From Limosilactobacillus pontis (GTDB lineage Bacteria > Bacillota > Bacilli > Lactobacillales > Lactobacillaceae), in assembly GCF_002940945.1 (NCBI RefSeq), contig NZ_PNFV01000006.1:59892-123891 (forward strand): a DNA stretch of 64,000 nucleotides, in the 5' to 3' direction. Within the stretch, counting starts at the first letter, position 1. Every line of letters begins with the position of its first letter. The position numbers and the translations under genes are program-made. Shown piece after piece: positions 8,962 through 17,613 of this stretch. The notes below the pieces were generated by a model. That model was not told the origin of the DNA. It searched no databases and worked only from the letters and a program-made list of their open reading frames with translations.

Positions 8962-10253
8962 GCCATTACCTCCTTACTGCTCATAAGCTGGTCCTTATTC
9001 ATCGTTACAAAAAATGTCGTACCAATATGCGGAGTCGAATCAACTGTAATATGTCCGGCAAACTGTTCTTGGACAATTATCTGGACATTGGAAAGTCCGA
9101 TACCTCGGTAAATATCCCCAGACTGGCTGAACTTAGTAGAAAAACCGGGTTCGAAGATAACAGGAAGTATTTCCCGGGAAATGCCTGACCCATTATCTGT
9201 AACTGCTAGTCGAACATCGGTACCTTTCTGACTGACTTGGATAAGAATCTCACCATTACGTTTGTGACCAATTGCATCAATTCCATTAAGAATTAGGTTC
9301 GATATGATCGTGACTAAGTAGTAATGCTTTGGGACGACACAGTCAACAGTGTTATGAACAACAAGGTTGATGTCGAGATGACGGCTTCGAATAATCATTT
9401 GGGTATAGGAAGAAACAATCTTCAAAATGTCGTCCATCCTCATTGAAACATTGTCCTGATCATCGAAATAATCTCCCATTCCCTTGATAACATTTTGGTA
9501 AGAGTGTTTAATCTCGTGAACATGCTGGGCAATTTCGTAGGCCATCTTCTGTTCCTCGCTGTATCCCTCCTTCTTTAGGTGCTCGTTTAAAACATATGCT
9601 TTCTTCGTAACCTGCTCAATGTCATCAATGGTCTTACACATGAAGTAGACCTCGCTTTTGACTGCGGATGCTACCCAGATGAAGTGATGATACTGTCGTT
9701 CATGTTCCTCATTATTAACAATCAGTAACTGGAAATAGTGAATAATGAAAGCAATGAGCGAGGCAATCACGGTCCGAACCAGGGCAACAACGAAAACGAT
9801 TGATAAAACTTGCACTGTATAGCCGTTAAACTTAGTTAAGAAACCTATCTCCAATAAGTTAGCTGTGTAATCGCAGATGATAATTGTAAGAAAGAATGCA
9901 CTGTCGTTGTAATAAACCAGCCGCCAGTACAACAGATAATAAATTAGCGTATACAACAAGAAATAGAGAATATCGGCAATTGTATAGGCTACCACGTGAG
10001 TTGCATTATGCGTCAATAATAGTATTAACCCCCGAAATGCTGGAGAAGCAATTGCAATCGCACAGCCCAATTGCAGGGGATTAATATCCTGGTTGAAGTA
10101 CAGGAAAATTGGTAATAGCAGTGCTGACAATGCAACAATGAATCCCGGAACAAAGACATTAAACTGTACCTGGGAAGCTAATGCCACACAAATTGCCGTA
10201 ATGAAAATCCGCTGATATTTACGATAGTGCAGGAAGCTTATGTTCTTTAGCAT
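8958..10253 (-). CDS. Sensor histidine kinase, GlnK (YcbA)-like
   Basis: 431 residues. The first about 185 residues hold six or seven hydrophobic segments with hardly any extracellular loop. A linker leads to a phosphoacceptor region with HEIKHSYQN (about 248-256), a layout of the LytS/citrate/GlnK type. The ATPase domain shows the N-box NLILNGIDAIG (about 335), G1 DNGSGIS (about 377) and G2 GIGLSNVQ. It partners the adjacent response regulator. The gene pair is divergent from a YfcC-family carrier, which is the likely target. The signal sensed cannot be read from the sequence. Confidence 0.85.
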   Translation of the reverse strand: MLKNISFLHYRKYQRIFITAICVALASQVQFNVFVPGFIVALSALLLPIFLYFNQDINPLQLGCAIAIASPAFRGLILLLTHNATHVVAYTIADILYFLLYTLIYYLLYWRLVYYNDSAFFLTIIICDYTANLLEIGFLTKFNGYTVQVLSIVFVVALVRTVIASLIAFIIHYFQLLIVNNEEHERQYHHFIWVASAVKSEVYFMCKTIDDIEQVTKKAYVLNEHLKKEGYSEEQKMAYEIAQHVHEIKHSYQNVIKGMGDYFDDQDNVSMRMDDILKIVSSYTQMIIRSRHLDINLVVHNTVDCVVPKHYYLVTIISNLILNGIDAIGHKRNGEILIQVSQKGTDVRLAVTDNGSGISREILPVIFEPGFSTKFSQSGDIYRGIGLSNVQIIVQEQFAGHITVDSTPHIGTTFFVTMNKDQLMSSKEVMA

Positions 10254-10303
10254 GTGAACTCCTCAGTTATTCGTGATTAAGTTTGAAGAAGTCTGACGAT
10301 CGC

Positions 10304-10317
10304 AGAAAACGCTTTCT
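10304..10317. promoter_or_regulatory. Palindromic cre-like site in the GlnK/YfcC divergent region
   Basis: AGAAAACGCTTTCT is a perfect palindrome whose inner 12 bases fit the CcpA operator core GNAANCGNWNNC; the outermost T and A of the consensus are replaced. It lies 50 bp upstream of the kinase start and 118 bp upstream of the carrier gene. Confidence 0.45.
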
Positions 10318-10434
10318 AACATTAGACACATGGTTTAGTTGGGATATGAAATTGTCAATTTATATTCATTATTATACAACTTGTAAAATTATGTTCACAA
10401 TTAGCAATTATTATTTAAATAAGGAGTAACGATT

Positions 10435-11985
10435 ATGGATACAGCAATTGAACACCCAAAAAAGAAATGGAAATTGAAGATGCCCGGGGCCTTCACAATC
10501 CTATTCTTTCTGACGGTGATTTCAGTATTTTTAACATGGTTTGTGCCCGCTGGTTCCTATTCCAAATTGACTTATGGTCACAACGAATTGACGGTTACGC
10601 AGCCAAGCGGTAAAAAAACAACAATGCCGGCAACCCAGTCCACGCTAAATAAATTAAATGTTCAGATTGATATTGATCAGTTTAAGTCGGGGGCAATCAG
10701 CAAGCCGGTTTCTATTCCTAGAACCTATAAGCGCTTAAAGCAGCATCCTGCTGGGTTCTATTCAATTTTTACCAACATGGTCAAAGGAACAATGCAAGCC
10801 GTTGACATCATGATATTCATCTTTGTTCTTGGTGGTCTAATCGGGGTTGTTAAGGCCAGTGGAGCTTTCGAATCCGGATTAGAGTCTCTAACAAAGAACA
10901 CCAAGGGCAAGGAGTTTATTCTAGTCTTCATGGTTGCCGTATTGCTAGCTATCGGAGGAACACTGTGTGGAATCGAGGAGGAGGCCGTCGCCTTCTATCC
11001 AATCCTGGCCCCAGTATTCATTGCTATGGGCTATGATTCGATTGTGGTCGTCGGCTCTATCTTCCTGGCATCTTCAATTGGGACAACCTTCTCAATTATC
11101 AATCCATTCCAAGTGGTTATCGCCTCTAATGCTGCCGGAACACAATTTACCCAGGGGATGCCGGGGCGGATCATTGGCTTCACGATTGCCGTTATCTGTC
11201 TGCTCATATACCTGCACTGGTATGCCCGGAATGTGCAGAAAAATCCCGCATTCTCATATACTTACGACGACAAAGCCAAATTTGATGCAATGTGGTCTAT
11301 GGATACGACTGAGGAAAAGGACCTTACCTTCACGATGAAGAAGAAACTCATCTTAGTCCTTTTTGCAGCCTCCTTTGTTCTCATGATCTGGGGAGTAATG
11401 GCCAAGGGTTGGGGCTTCCCAGAGATGGCCTCATCGTTTTTACTTATTGCCATTATCATCATGTTTCTGACCTGTTTTGGCCATAAGAGCGGTTTGGGGG
11501 AATACCAGACAACCGAAGCCTTCTCAAATGGAGCAGCAAGCCTGGTCGGCGTTTCACTGATCATTGGTTTGGCTCGGGGAATCAATAATATCTTAAATGA
11601 TGGCTACATCTCCGATACCATCCTATATCAATCATCTGAAATGGTTCGGCATATGTCCGGAGCGGTCTTCATCATTATGATGATGCTGATCTTCTTCGTT
11701 CTTGGTTTCATGGTACCATCATCATCCGGATTAGCAGTACTTGCTATGCCAATCATGGCCCCATTAGCTGATACTGTTCATATTCCACGCTACATCGTTG
11801 TTACCGCCTACCAATTTGGCCAATATGCAATGCTATTCTTAGCACCAACCGGGCTGGTTATGGCCACCCTGCAAATGCTCGACATGAAGTACTCGCACTG
11901 GTTCCGTTTCGTCTGGCCAGTCGTCGTCTTCGTGCTTCTCTTCGGTGGTGGAATTTTAGTAACCGAGGTCTTACTCAACCAATAA
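10435..11985 (+). CDS. YfcC-family carrier (basic amino acid/dicarboxylate superfamily)
   Basis: 516 residues. An N-terminal soluble stretch precedes FLTWFVPAGSYS, the typical YfcC/DcuC-like opening with an extracytoplasmic loop (residues about 45-110), then about 11 helices including GIEEEAVAFYPILAPVF and VPSSSGLAVLAMPIMAPLAD, the two re-entrant halves of this fold. Members move amino acids, peptides or dicarboxylates; the substrate is unknown. The divergent GlnK/GlnL-like system argues for a nitrogen compound such as glutamine, glutamate or arginine/ornithine, which is inference. Start ATG 10435 follows AAGGAG. A bidirectional terminator follows. Confidence 0.8.
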   Translation: MDTAIEHPKKKWKLKMPGAFTILFFLTVISVFLTWFVPAGSYSKLTYGHNELTVTQPSGKKTTMPATQSTLNKLNVQIDIDQFKSGAISKPVSIPRTYKRLKQHPAGFYSIFTNMVKGTMQAVDIMIFIFVLGGLIGVVKASGAFESGLESLTKNTKGKEFILVFMVAVLLAIGGTLCGIEEEAVAFYPILAPVFIAMGYDSIVVVGSIFLASSIGTTFSIINPFQVVIASNAAGTQFTQGMPGRIIGFTIAVICLLIYLHWYARNVQKNPAFSYTYDDKAKFDAMWSMDTTEEKDLTFTMKKKLILVLFAASFVLMIWGVMAKGWGFPEMASSFLLIAIIIMFLTCFGHKSGLGEYQTTEAFSNGAASLVGVSLIIGLARGINNILNDGYISDTILYQSSEMVRHMSGAVFIIMMMLIFFVLGFMVPSSSGLAVLAMPIMAPLADTVHIPRYIVVTAYQFGQYAMLFLAPTGLVMATLQMLDMKYSHWFRFVWPVVVFVLLFGGGILVTEVLLNQ

Positions 11986-12001
11986 TTTTCCCTCACCAAT
12001 T

Positions 12002-12041
12002 AAAAAGGGGACGGTCAACTCAATTGATCGTCCCCTTTTAA
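12002..12041. terminator. Bidirectional terminator
   Basis: AAAAGGGGACG / CGTCCCCTTTT stem with A- and T-runs between convergent genes (12003-12039). Confidence 0.85.
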
Positions 12042-12045
12042 CATA

Positions 12046-12639
12046 TTATTTATCATACTTATCGAGGTGGAACTTCTGAATAGCGTAGATTAGTTCATTG
12101 GCGTAGTTCGGGTCAGTTGCGTAACCATTCTTCTGGAGCTCATAAGCTGCCTGTTGATAGTTTTTAGCCTTTTGAACCCCGCGGAAACGGTCATGATTGT
12201 CAGCTGTTCCCCGCACGATCAAGTAAGTATGAGACCTGATCGAATCATCCCAGCTGTCGTAGACCTGAAAGTACTGCTTGACCTGCTTGTTTTTACCGTT
12301 GACATTCTCGGTTGTGTACATCTGCACCCGGTCATGCTTAGTGTTCGCCTTAATACCAAAGAGATTATTGTATTTATAGGCCAGCTTGCTCCGGCCCCAG
12401 TTTGACTCGGTTCCGGCCTGGGCGATAGTAATGCTGGCTGGAATGTGATATTTTTTCTGCTCCCGCTGGGCCGCCGGGGCTACCTGTTTGATAAACTGGT
12501 CCACAGTGATCTTAGATGAGTGGGTCTCCCGGTGGTGCGGGGTCGGCTTATCGTTAAACTCAACGGCTCCCAATACCAGAGCAACAATCAAAACAATGCC
12601 GAGCAGTGTCCCGATGATTATTAATAGGCGTTTCTTCAT
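12046..12639 (-). CDS. Membrane-anchored GH73 N-acetylglucosaminidase-type autolysin
   Basis: 197 residues. A single N-terminal helix (LLIIIGTLLGIVLIVALVLG) serves as anchor or signal. From about residue 45 a GH73 (glucosaminidase/FlgJ-like) domain follows: the putative catalytic Glu lies in AQAGTESNWGRS, then NNLFGIKA, and the YxxY-like YFQVYDSWDDSIRSH, ending in GYATDPNYANELI. It should cleave peptidoglycan glycan strands. The ATG at 12639 is preferred: AAAGGAGG lies 7 nt upstream, and the upstream in-frame TTG at 12660 overlaps that site. No wall-binding repeats are present. Confidence 0.85.
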   Translation of the reverse strand: MKKRLLIIIGTLLGIVLIVALVLGAVEFNDKPTPHHRETHSSKITVDQFIKQVAPAAQREQKKYHIPASITIAQAGTESNWGRSKLAYKYNNLFGIKANTKHDRVQMYTTENVNGKNKQVKQYFQVYDSWDDSIRSHTYLIVRGTADNHDRFRGVQKAKNYQQAAYELQKNGYATDPNYANELIYAIQKFHLDKYDK

Positions 12640-12692
12640 CACGTTCCCTCCTTTGCTCAATTAACCTCCCCAATTATAATAATCCCTTAACG

Positions 12693-12738
12693 AAAAAGCG
12701 AAACTTTCGGATTGAATTCACGAAAGTTTCACTTTTTA
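12693..12738 (-). terminator. Terminator downstream of the CmpB-like gene
   Basis: AAAAAGCGAAACTTTCG (12693-12709) and CGAAAGTTTCACTTTTT (12721-12737) form a near-perfect stem with a T-run on the minus strand. Confidence 0.85.
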
Positions 12739-12746
12739 AACCTGAA

Positions 12747-13526
12747 CTATTCTTTCTTCAGTAGTTCCTGCTTTAATTCGTTAAAGTGCTTAGCATCCAG
12801 TACTTTTAGCTTTGGGAAGCTCTTGACCAGCCGCCGCTCATTCCAGTTCAAGTGGTGAAGGTGGAACTCAGGATGATGCTGCAAGATGTCGGCATGCCAA
12901 TTTGCCAACCGCTGCGCCAGAGCCGGCCGCTCACCTGGCAGAGCCTTGTCCAGACGCTGCTTAAGCCGCTCTTGGTATTCCACGGCTCGTCGTTCCCATT
13001 GTTGGGTAGTCGTGTGGAAATGACGGACGCTAAAGATTGTCAGGATAGTATCAGTTCCCATCACCAAGACGACCAGCAAGGCCAGCATCCCGTGGGTATG
13101 GGCCTCCTCCCAGTTGATCACCCGCTGAATCAATGGTTGAATAAAGCGGACCAGGAGTACCACGCCAATTCCCCAGAAAAATGAGATCTGCGGGGCCACC
13201 CGTCCCTGAAGATTCCCCCAGAGATGGGAGTAGTCCCAGAGTTTCATGTGAAACACCTTTTCCAGAAAAAGACTGGCCACGTATTCGAAGATTGTGGCCA
13301 CGATAATCCCAACTAGAAATAACAGAATCAGGTTGTGTTGCACATCATAGGTGGCAATCAGGATGGTGGTTACCGCAAACCCGTAGACCGGGCAGTAGGG
13401 GCCAAACAAGAAGCCCCGGTAGGCGAAGTGGTGATCTTTGATAGAACAGTAGCAGGTTTCCCACAACCAGCCAACGACCGAGTAGGTAAAGAACAGGACA
13501 ATGATTTCAGAAACAGTAAAAGGCAT
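12747..13526 (-). CDS. Putative ABC transporter permease family (CmpB-like) membrane protein
   Basis: 259 residues. The N-terminal about 165 residues contain five or so helices with YSVVGWLWETCYCSI and RGFLFGPYCPVYGFA, which define the CmpB-like (PF06541) family. A basic cytoplasmic tail (about 170-259), rich in His, Arg and Leu, follows. The family name is historical; no transport activity is established, and no ATPase partner of the usual importer type is adjacent. It starts 12 bp after the ABC-F gene, so both are probably one transcript. Confidence 0.75.
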   Translation of the reverse strand: MPFTVSEIIVLFFTYSVVGWLWETCYCSIKDHHFAYRGFLFGPYCPVYGFAVTTILIATYDVQHNLILLFLVGIIVATIFEYVASLFLEKVFHMKLWDYSHLWGNLQGRVAPQISFFWGIGVVLLVRFIQPLIQRVINWEEAHTHGMLALLVVLVMGTDTILTIFSVRHFHTTTQQWERRAVEYQERLKQRLDKALPGERPALAQRLANWHADILQHHPEFHLHHLNWNERRLVKSFPKLKVLDAKHFNELKQELLKKE

Positions 13527-13538
13527 ATTTTCCTCCCG

Positions 13539-15083
13539 TTATGACTTTAGGCTCAGCTTTTCGACATTGAGAATCTTATCCAGCCAGCCAGTGTAGAAGC
13601 TCTCCTCATGGCTGACCAGGATCAGGTTCCCAGGAAACTCCTGGAGGGCCTTCTTCAATCCATCCTTGGTCTCGTCATCAAGGTGGTTGGTGGGTTCGTC
13701 CATGATCAAGAAGTTGCATGGTGTCAGCTCAAGGATCGCCAGCTTAACCTTGGTCTGTTCACCACCGGAAAGCAGATGAAGCGGCTTCATCGTGTTGGCG
13801 GCGTTGATCCCCGCCCGGGCCAGCTTCGTCCGGATTGTCCGTGGCTGCATGGTTGGAAACATGTTCTGAATGGTCTGCAACGGGGTTAGCGACGGGTCGT
13901 CCCAGACTAGGTCCTGGTCAAAATAGTTGACCTTAGCTGATGGAGAGAATGTCGCTGTCCCGGATAAGGCAGGAATTTTTTTCAAAATCGACTTGATAAG
14001 GGTTGACTTTCCGACCCCGTTGAATCCGGTAAAGAGGAGCTTTTCCCCCATCGTCATTGAGAAAGTTACTGGGGCAAGCAACGGCCGCCCATAACCGACA
14101 GACAGATTTTCAACCCGTAGTGCGTTGGCTGAGCCAGTGTTCTCATATGGGAAGTGGAAAGTCGCCTTCAGGTTGTCAGTTGGCGGATCAATCTTCGTCA
14201 TCCGTGCCAACATCTTCTCACGTGACTTAGCCATCGTCGATTTAGATCCTGCTTTGTTTTTGCGGATGAAGCGTTCGGCCTTCTCAATCACAACCTGTTG
14301 CTTCTCATACTCGCGCTCTTGGGCTTCCTTACGCTCTTCCTTCTGCCGCATCGCCTGCTGGAAACTACCGCGGTACTTGGTGATCTTCCCAAACGAGACG
14401 TCACAAATCGTGTTGGTAACTTTCTCCAGGAAGTCATAATCGTGTGAGATAATCATGGCCGCACCATCGAAGTCATTGAGGTAGTCGGTTAGCCATTCAA
14501 TGTGGGCGGTGTCCAGGTAGTTGGTCGGTTCATCAAGCAGGATCACATCGGGATTCTCCAGCAACATTTTGGCCAGGATGATCTTCGAACGCTGGCCCCC
14601 ACTCATCTCGGAAACAACGTGGTCCTTCCCAATATCGGTCAGACCCAGCCCACTCATCACCCGTTCGATTCGGGTCTCAATCTCGTAAAAGTTATTAGCG
14701 TCAAGCTTCTCCTGGATTCGACCAGCCTTTGTCAACAGGCTGTCATCCATCTTGTCCGCATATGCAGCGTAGTACTCGTTCATTTGGTCATTCAGGCGAT
14801 AAAGCTCTTGAAACGCCGTGTGAAGGAACTGGATCAGCGTCATCCCCGCCGGAATATCAACATACTGGTCTAGGTAGCCAATCTTAACCCCCTTCTGCCA
14901 CTTGACGCTTCCATCTACCGGCAGGACCTTGCCGATCAGGATCTTGATCAAGGTACTCTTGCCGGCACCGTTTTGACCAACAATCCCCATATGTTCGTGT
15001 TTTTCCAATTGAAAGCTGGCGTCCTCGTAGAGCTTCTTGTCGGCATAGCTCATCGTCAGGCCCTCAACATCTAACACTGCCAT
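13539..15083 (-). CDS. ABC-F family ATPase (ribosome-associated)
   Basis: 514 residues with two ABC modules and no membrane segments. Module 1 has Walker A GQNGAGKST, signature MSGGQRSK and Walker B VILLDEPTNYLD. The interdomain linker is Lys/Arg-rich (about 240-310). Module 2 has GFNGVGKST, LSGGEQTK and FLIMDEPTNHLD. This is the ABC-F layout (EttA/YdiF/YbiT-like): soluble factors acting on the ribosome, sometimes giving antibiotic protection. ATG at 15083 follows GATGAGGTGAAAATA; an earlier in-frame start at 15146 lacks such a site. Which ABC-F subfamily it belongs to cannot be decided here. Confidence 0.88.
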   Translation of the reverse strand: MAVLDVEGLTMSYADKKLYEDASFQLEKHEHMGIVGQNGAGKSTLIKILIGKVLPVDGSVKWQKGVKIGYLDQYVDIPAGMTLIQFLHTAFQELYRLNDQMNEYYAAYADKMDDSLLTKAGRIQEKLDANNFYEIETRIERVMSGLGLTDIGKDHVVSEMSGGQRSKIILAKMLLENPDVILLDEPTNYLDTAHIEWLTDYLNDFDGAAMIISHDYDFLEKVTNTICDVSFGKITKYRGSFQQAMRQKEERKEAQEREYEKQQVVIEKAERFIRKNKAGSKSTMAKSREKMLARMTKIDPPTDNLKATFHFPYENTGSANALRVENLSVGYGRPLLAPVTFSMTMGEKLLFTGFNGVGKSTLIKSILKKIPALSGTATFSPSAKVNYFDQDLVWDDPSLTPLQTIQNMFPTMQPRTIRTKLARAGINAANTMKPLHLLSGGEQTKVKLAILELTPCNFLIMDEPTNHLDDETKDGLKKALQEFPGNLILVSHEESFYTGWLDKILNVEKLSLKS

Positions 15084-15295
15084 TATTTTCACCTCATCAT
15101 AATAAAATAAATAAACTGTGTTCCATAGTATCACAAGCCGCACCACCCCGGCAATTCAAACCTTTTATTACAATTTGCTGACAATTTTTATCGTCATTCT
15201 TTTGGAATCTCTTCATACTAATTTCACATTCACCCCATATAGTAAAGATTGTAGTAAATTAAAAATCATCTAATCATTTTTAGGAGTGACTTATT

Positions 15296-16312
15296 ATTAA
15301 AAAAGCAATTGTATCCAAGTCATTAATCGCTACCCTGGGGGCCGCTGGAGCCCTGGCCATTGCCACTGGCGCCAACGCTGACACCCAGGTTCAGGTTCAA
15401 TCTGGAGACACCGTCTGGAACTTTGCCCAACAGTATAACTCTACGGTCGACACTATTGCCCAGCGCAACCAGCTGACCGATCCAAACTACATTCAAGTCG
15501 GCCAGCAATTGATCATCCCCGACTCCGCTGTCAGTGCCGCCAGCCAGGCAGCCAGTTCAGCGCCAGTTAATGCTAATGACACAATGACCACAGCCGCGAA
15601 CGCCAATAGTACGGTGACAAACACCGCAGCTAACGTGGCAGCCAGCTCTGCAGCTTCAAATAGTGCTAACACCCTTACCGGTAACACGGTGACCCTAACC
15701 AGTACTAGCACAGCAAACTCAGCCGCCAGTTTGGCTAACACCGACACGGTTTTGAGTACCAGTCAAGCGGCCACCAGCGCCGTTGCTAGTCAGACCGACT
15801 ACGCAACTAATTCAGCCGCAGCCCTCCAGTCAATGAGCAACTACTCCATCTCATACGGAACAGTTGAGGTAACAGCCGCTAGCTACAACAACAGTACCCA
15901 GGCTCAACCAAGCCAGACAGCCTATTCAAGCCAAACAACGACACCTACCCAAACCAGCAGCAACACTTCCAGCGCCGTAGCTACTGCTAAGTCGATGGTT
16001 GGTGTGCCGTACGTTTGGGGTGGAAACACGCCAAGCGGCTTTGACTGCTCCGGTCTGGTTCAATACTCCTACAATCTTGGACCAAACTACCGGACAACCT
16101 ACCAACAGACTAACTTGGGCACTCACAAGTATGATGTCGAAAACGCCCAAAGCGGGGACCTCTACTTCTGGGGAACAGAGAGTGCACCTTACCACGTGGC
16201 CATCGCTGAGGGTAATGGAAACTACATTCAGGCCCCAACCCCTGGTCAAAACGTCCAAGAAGGCAATATCCAATACTACCGACCAAACTACTACATCAGC
16301 ATGAATCAGTAG
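15296..16312 (+). CDS. Secreted LysM-NlpC/P60 peptidoglycan endopeptidase, apparent ATT start
   Basis: 338 codons if read from ATT at 15296. That frame gives a classic signal peptide (KKAIVSKSLIATLG through ATGANA), a LysM domain (about 32-78: VQSGDTVWNFAQQY, ending QVGQQLIIP), a linker of about 150 Ala/Ser/Thr/Asn residues, and a C-terminal NlpC/P60 domain with Cys in FDCSGLV, His in YHVAIAEG and the third polar site in YIQAPTPG. TAGGAG at 15281-15286 lies 9 nt before the ATT. The first in-frame ATG appears only in the linker (about 15584) and would lose signal and LysM. The protein should cut wall stem peptides after secretion. Confidence 0.88.
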   Translation: MKKAIVSKSLIATLGAAGALAIATGANADTQVQVQSGDTVWNFAQQYNSTVDTIAQRNQLTDPNYIQVGQQLIIPDSAVSAASQAASSAPVNANDTMTTAANANSTVTNTAANVAASSAASNSANTLTGNTVTLTSTSTANSAASLANTDTVLSTSQAATSAVASQTDYATNSAAALQSMSNYSISYGTVEVTAASYNNSTQAQPSQTAYSSQTTTPTQTSSNTSSAVATAKSMVGVPYVWGGNTPSGFDCSGLVQYSYNLGPNYRTTYQQTNLGTHKYDVENAQSGDLYFWGTESAPYHVAIAEGNGNYIQAPTPGQNVQEGNIQYYRPNYYISMNQ

Positions 16313-16337
16313 GATTAGAAAAAATTTAATAAAATCA

Positions 16338-16367
16338 TTGACAGGCTCCGTCGTCCTTGGGTATACT
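16338..16367 (+). promoter_or_regulatory. Promoter of the trpXYZ-type operon
   Basis: Consensus TTGACA (16338-16343), 18-bp spacer, TATACT (16362-16367). Transcription would begin about 25 nt before the leader peptide start. Confidence 0.8.
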
Positions 16368-16397
16368 TATTGCAATAAAAGACAAGGAGCAGGTACA

Positions 16398-16448
16398 ATG
16401 AACCAAATTCAACTTCACAGCGTTAATACTCGTTGGCAAAGCCGGTAA
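16398..16448 (+). CDS. Leader peptide MNQIQLHSVNTRWQSR with a single Trp codon
   Basis: A 16-residue reading frame with its own AAGGAG site (16384-16389, 8 nt before ATG). The Trp codon TGG is at 16434-16436, four codons before the stop, upstream of mutually exclusive RNA pairings and a terminator and in front of a trpXYZ-type transporter. This is the architecture of a translation-coupled attenuator responding to Trp-tRNA charging or to tryptophan as an arrest ligand. Only one Trp codon is present, unlike the tandem codons of classical trp leaders. Confidence 0.7.
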   Translation: MNQIQLHSVNTRWQSR

Positions 16449-16551
16449 ATCGGGTTGTTTCGGCATCGATGCAACCTGAGAGCAGATTGCATCTGTGCCG
16501 GCTGAAGTTGAAATGGCATTCAGTCCGCATGGATCCACATGCGGACTTTTT
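16410..16551 (+). promoter_or_regulatory. Attenuator RNA of the trpXYZ-type operon
   Basis: Hairpin CGGCA-GATGCAA / TTGCATC-TGCCG spans 16461-16500. Segments inside the leader peptide frame, CAACTTCA (16410-16417) and AGCCGG (16440-16445), are complementary to CCGGCT (16498-16503) and TGAAGTTG (16503-16510), which compete with that hairpin. The terminator is GTCCGCATG (16523-16531) / CATGCGGAC (16538-16546) followed by TTTTT. No T-box core is present. Confidence 0.7.
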
Positions 16552-16623
16552 ATTTGGCTTACCAAAGCGAGGGTCCTAATGTGGACACTCGCTTTTTGTT
16601 TTGGAAAGGTGTGAAAGTTTAAG

Positions 16624-17613
16624 ATGAAAAGAATGTATACCCTTATTGCAATTATTGTCGCCTTCCTCGGAGTCGCCTTCTTCACTGAGAACAACCAGCT
16701 CAGCCGCCAACGGATCCCTAAGATCGGGGTACTGACCCTGATGCACCACCCAGCTCTCGATCAAATCTACAAAGGATACGTCGATGAGCTGGCACGGGAG
16801 GGCTACCACAACGGTAAGAATATCAAGATCGAATACCAAAACGCTAATGGTGACCAAAGTAACCTCAAGACGATGGCTGCCAAGCTGGTAGACGACCACG
16901 CCAGCGTGATCTTTGGTATCACCACCCCAGCTGCCCAGGCAGTCGCCAACTCCACCAGTCAGACACCGATCGTTCTTGGCGCGGTAACCGATCCTAAGGG
17001 AGCCGGATTGGTCAAAAATAACCAGCACCCCGGAGGTAACATCACCGGAGTTTCCGACCAAGCACCGATCAATGAGCAGCTCCGCTTAATCAAGGAGTTC
17101 ATGCCCCACTTGAAGACGCTCGGGGTAATCTACACCTCCAGTGATTCCTCAGCAGTTGCTGGCTACCACCAGATTCTCCGAGAAAGCAAACGGATGGGAA
17201 TCGATCTCAAGGCTTACTCCATCGCGAATAGCAACGACCTCAACCAGGTTTCCGAACAGATGCTCAGCCAGGTTGATGCCGTCATTGTCCCAACCGATAA
17301 CACGATCGCTGGGGCAATGCAGACGCTGGTCAAAAACGCTAACGCAGCTAACAAGCCGGTATTCCCGGCAGCTGGCACAATGGTCAAGCAGGGTGGGGTG
17401 GCTACCTACAGTGTCAACCAGTATGATTTGGGGGTTCGCGGTGCCAAGATGACCGTCGCTATCCTGAAGGGGAAGAAGCCAGCCAACATGCCAATTGAAT
17501 TCGTACGGCACGGGGAGCCGATTCTCAACCTTAAGCAGGCCCGCAAGCTTGGTCTAACCATCCCTAAGCACTTTGAACACGAAGCTAAAACTGAAGGAGT
17601 GATCTACAAATGA
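16624..17613 (+). CDS. trpX: ABC transporter substrate-binding protein, TrpX-like (tryptophan)
   Basis: 329 residues. An N-terminal hydrophobic segment (YTLIAIIVAFLGVAFF) anchors or exports it. The body is the periplasmic-binding fold of the TrpX/BMP-like family: IGVLTLMHHPALDQIYKGY, then FGITTPAAQAVAN, LGVIYTSSDSSAVAGY and VPTDNTIAGAM. It captures the substrate outside the cell for the permease and ATPase encoded immediately downstream, with which it overlaps by 4 bp. Related proteins bind Trp, Tyr or Phe; the upstream leader peptide with a Trp codon favours tryptophan. Confidence 0.82.
   Translation: MKRMYTLIAIIVAFLGVAFFTENNQLSRQRIPKIGVLTLMHHPALDQIYKGYVDELAREGYHNGKNIKIEYQNANGDQSNLKTMAAKLVDDHASVIFGITTPAAQAVANSTSQTPIVLGAVTDPKGAGLVKNNQHPGGNITGVSDQAPINEQLRLIKEFMPHLKTLGVIYTSSDSSAVAGYHQILRESKRMGIDLKAYSIANSNDLNQVSEQMLSQVDAVIVPTDNTIAGAMQTLVKNANAANKPVFPAAGTMVKQGGVATYSVNQYDLGVRGAKMTVAILKGKKPANMPIEFVRHGEPILNLKQARKLGLTIPKHFEHEAKTEGVIYK

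Noticed and set aside
15509..16312. Shorter version of the P60 protein beginning at an ATC/ATG downstream
   Set aside because: It would cut away the signal peptide and LysM domain that are intact in the same frame upstream of it; the ATT at 15296 with TAGGAG explains the full protein.
16398..16551. T-box or TPP-type riboswitch before trpX (CTGAGAG resembles part of a THI box)
   Set aside because: Neither the GGGTGGTACC core of T-boxes nor the other conserved TPP segments are present.
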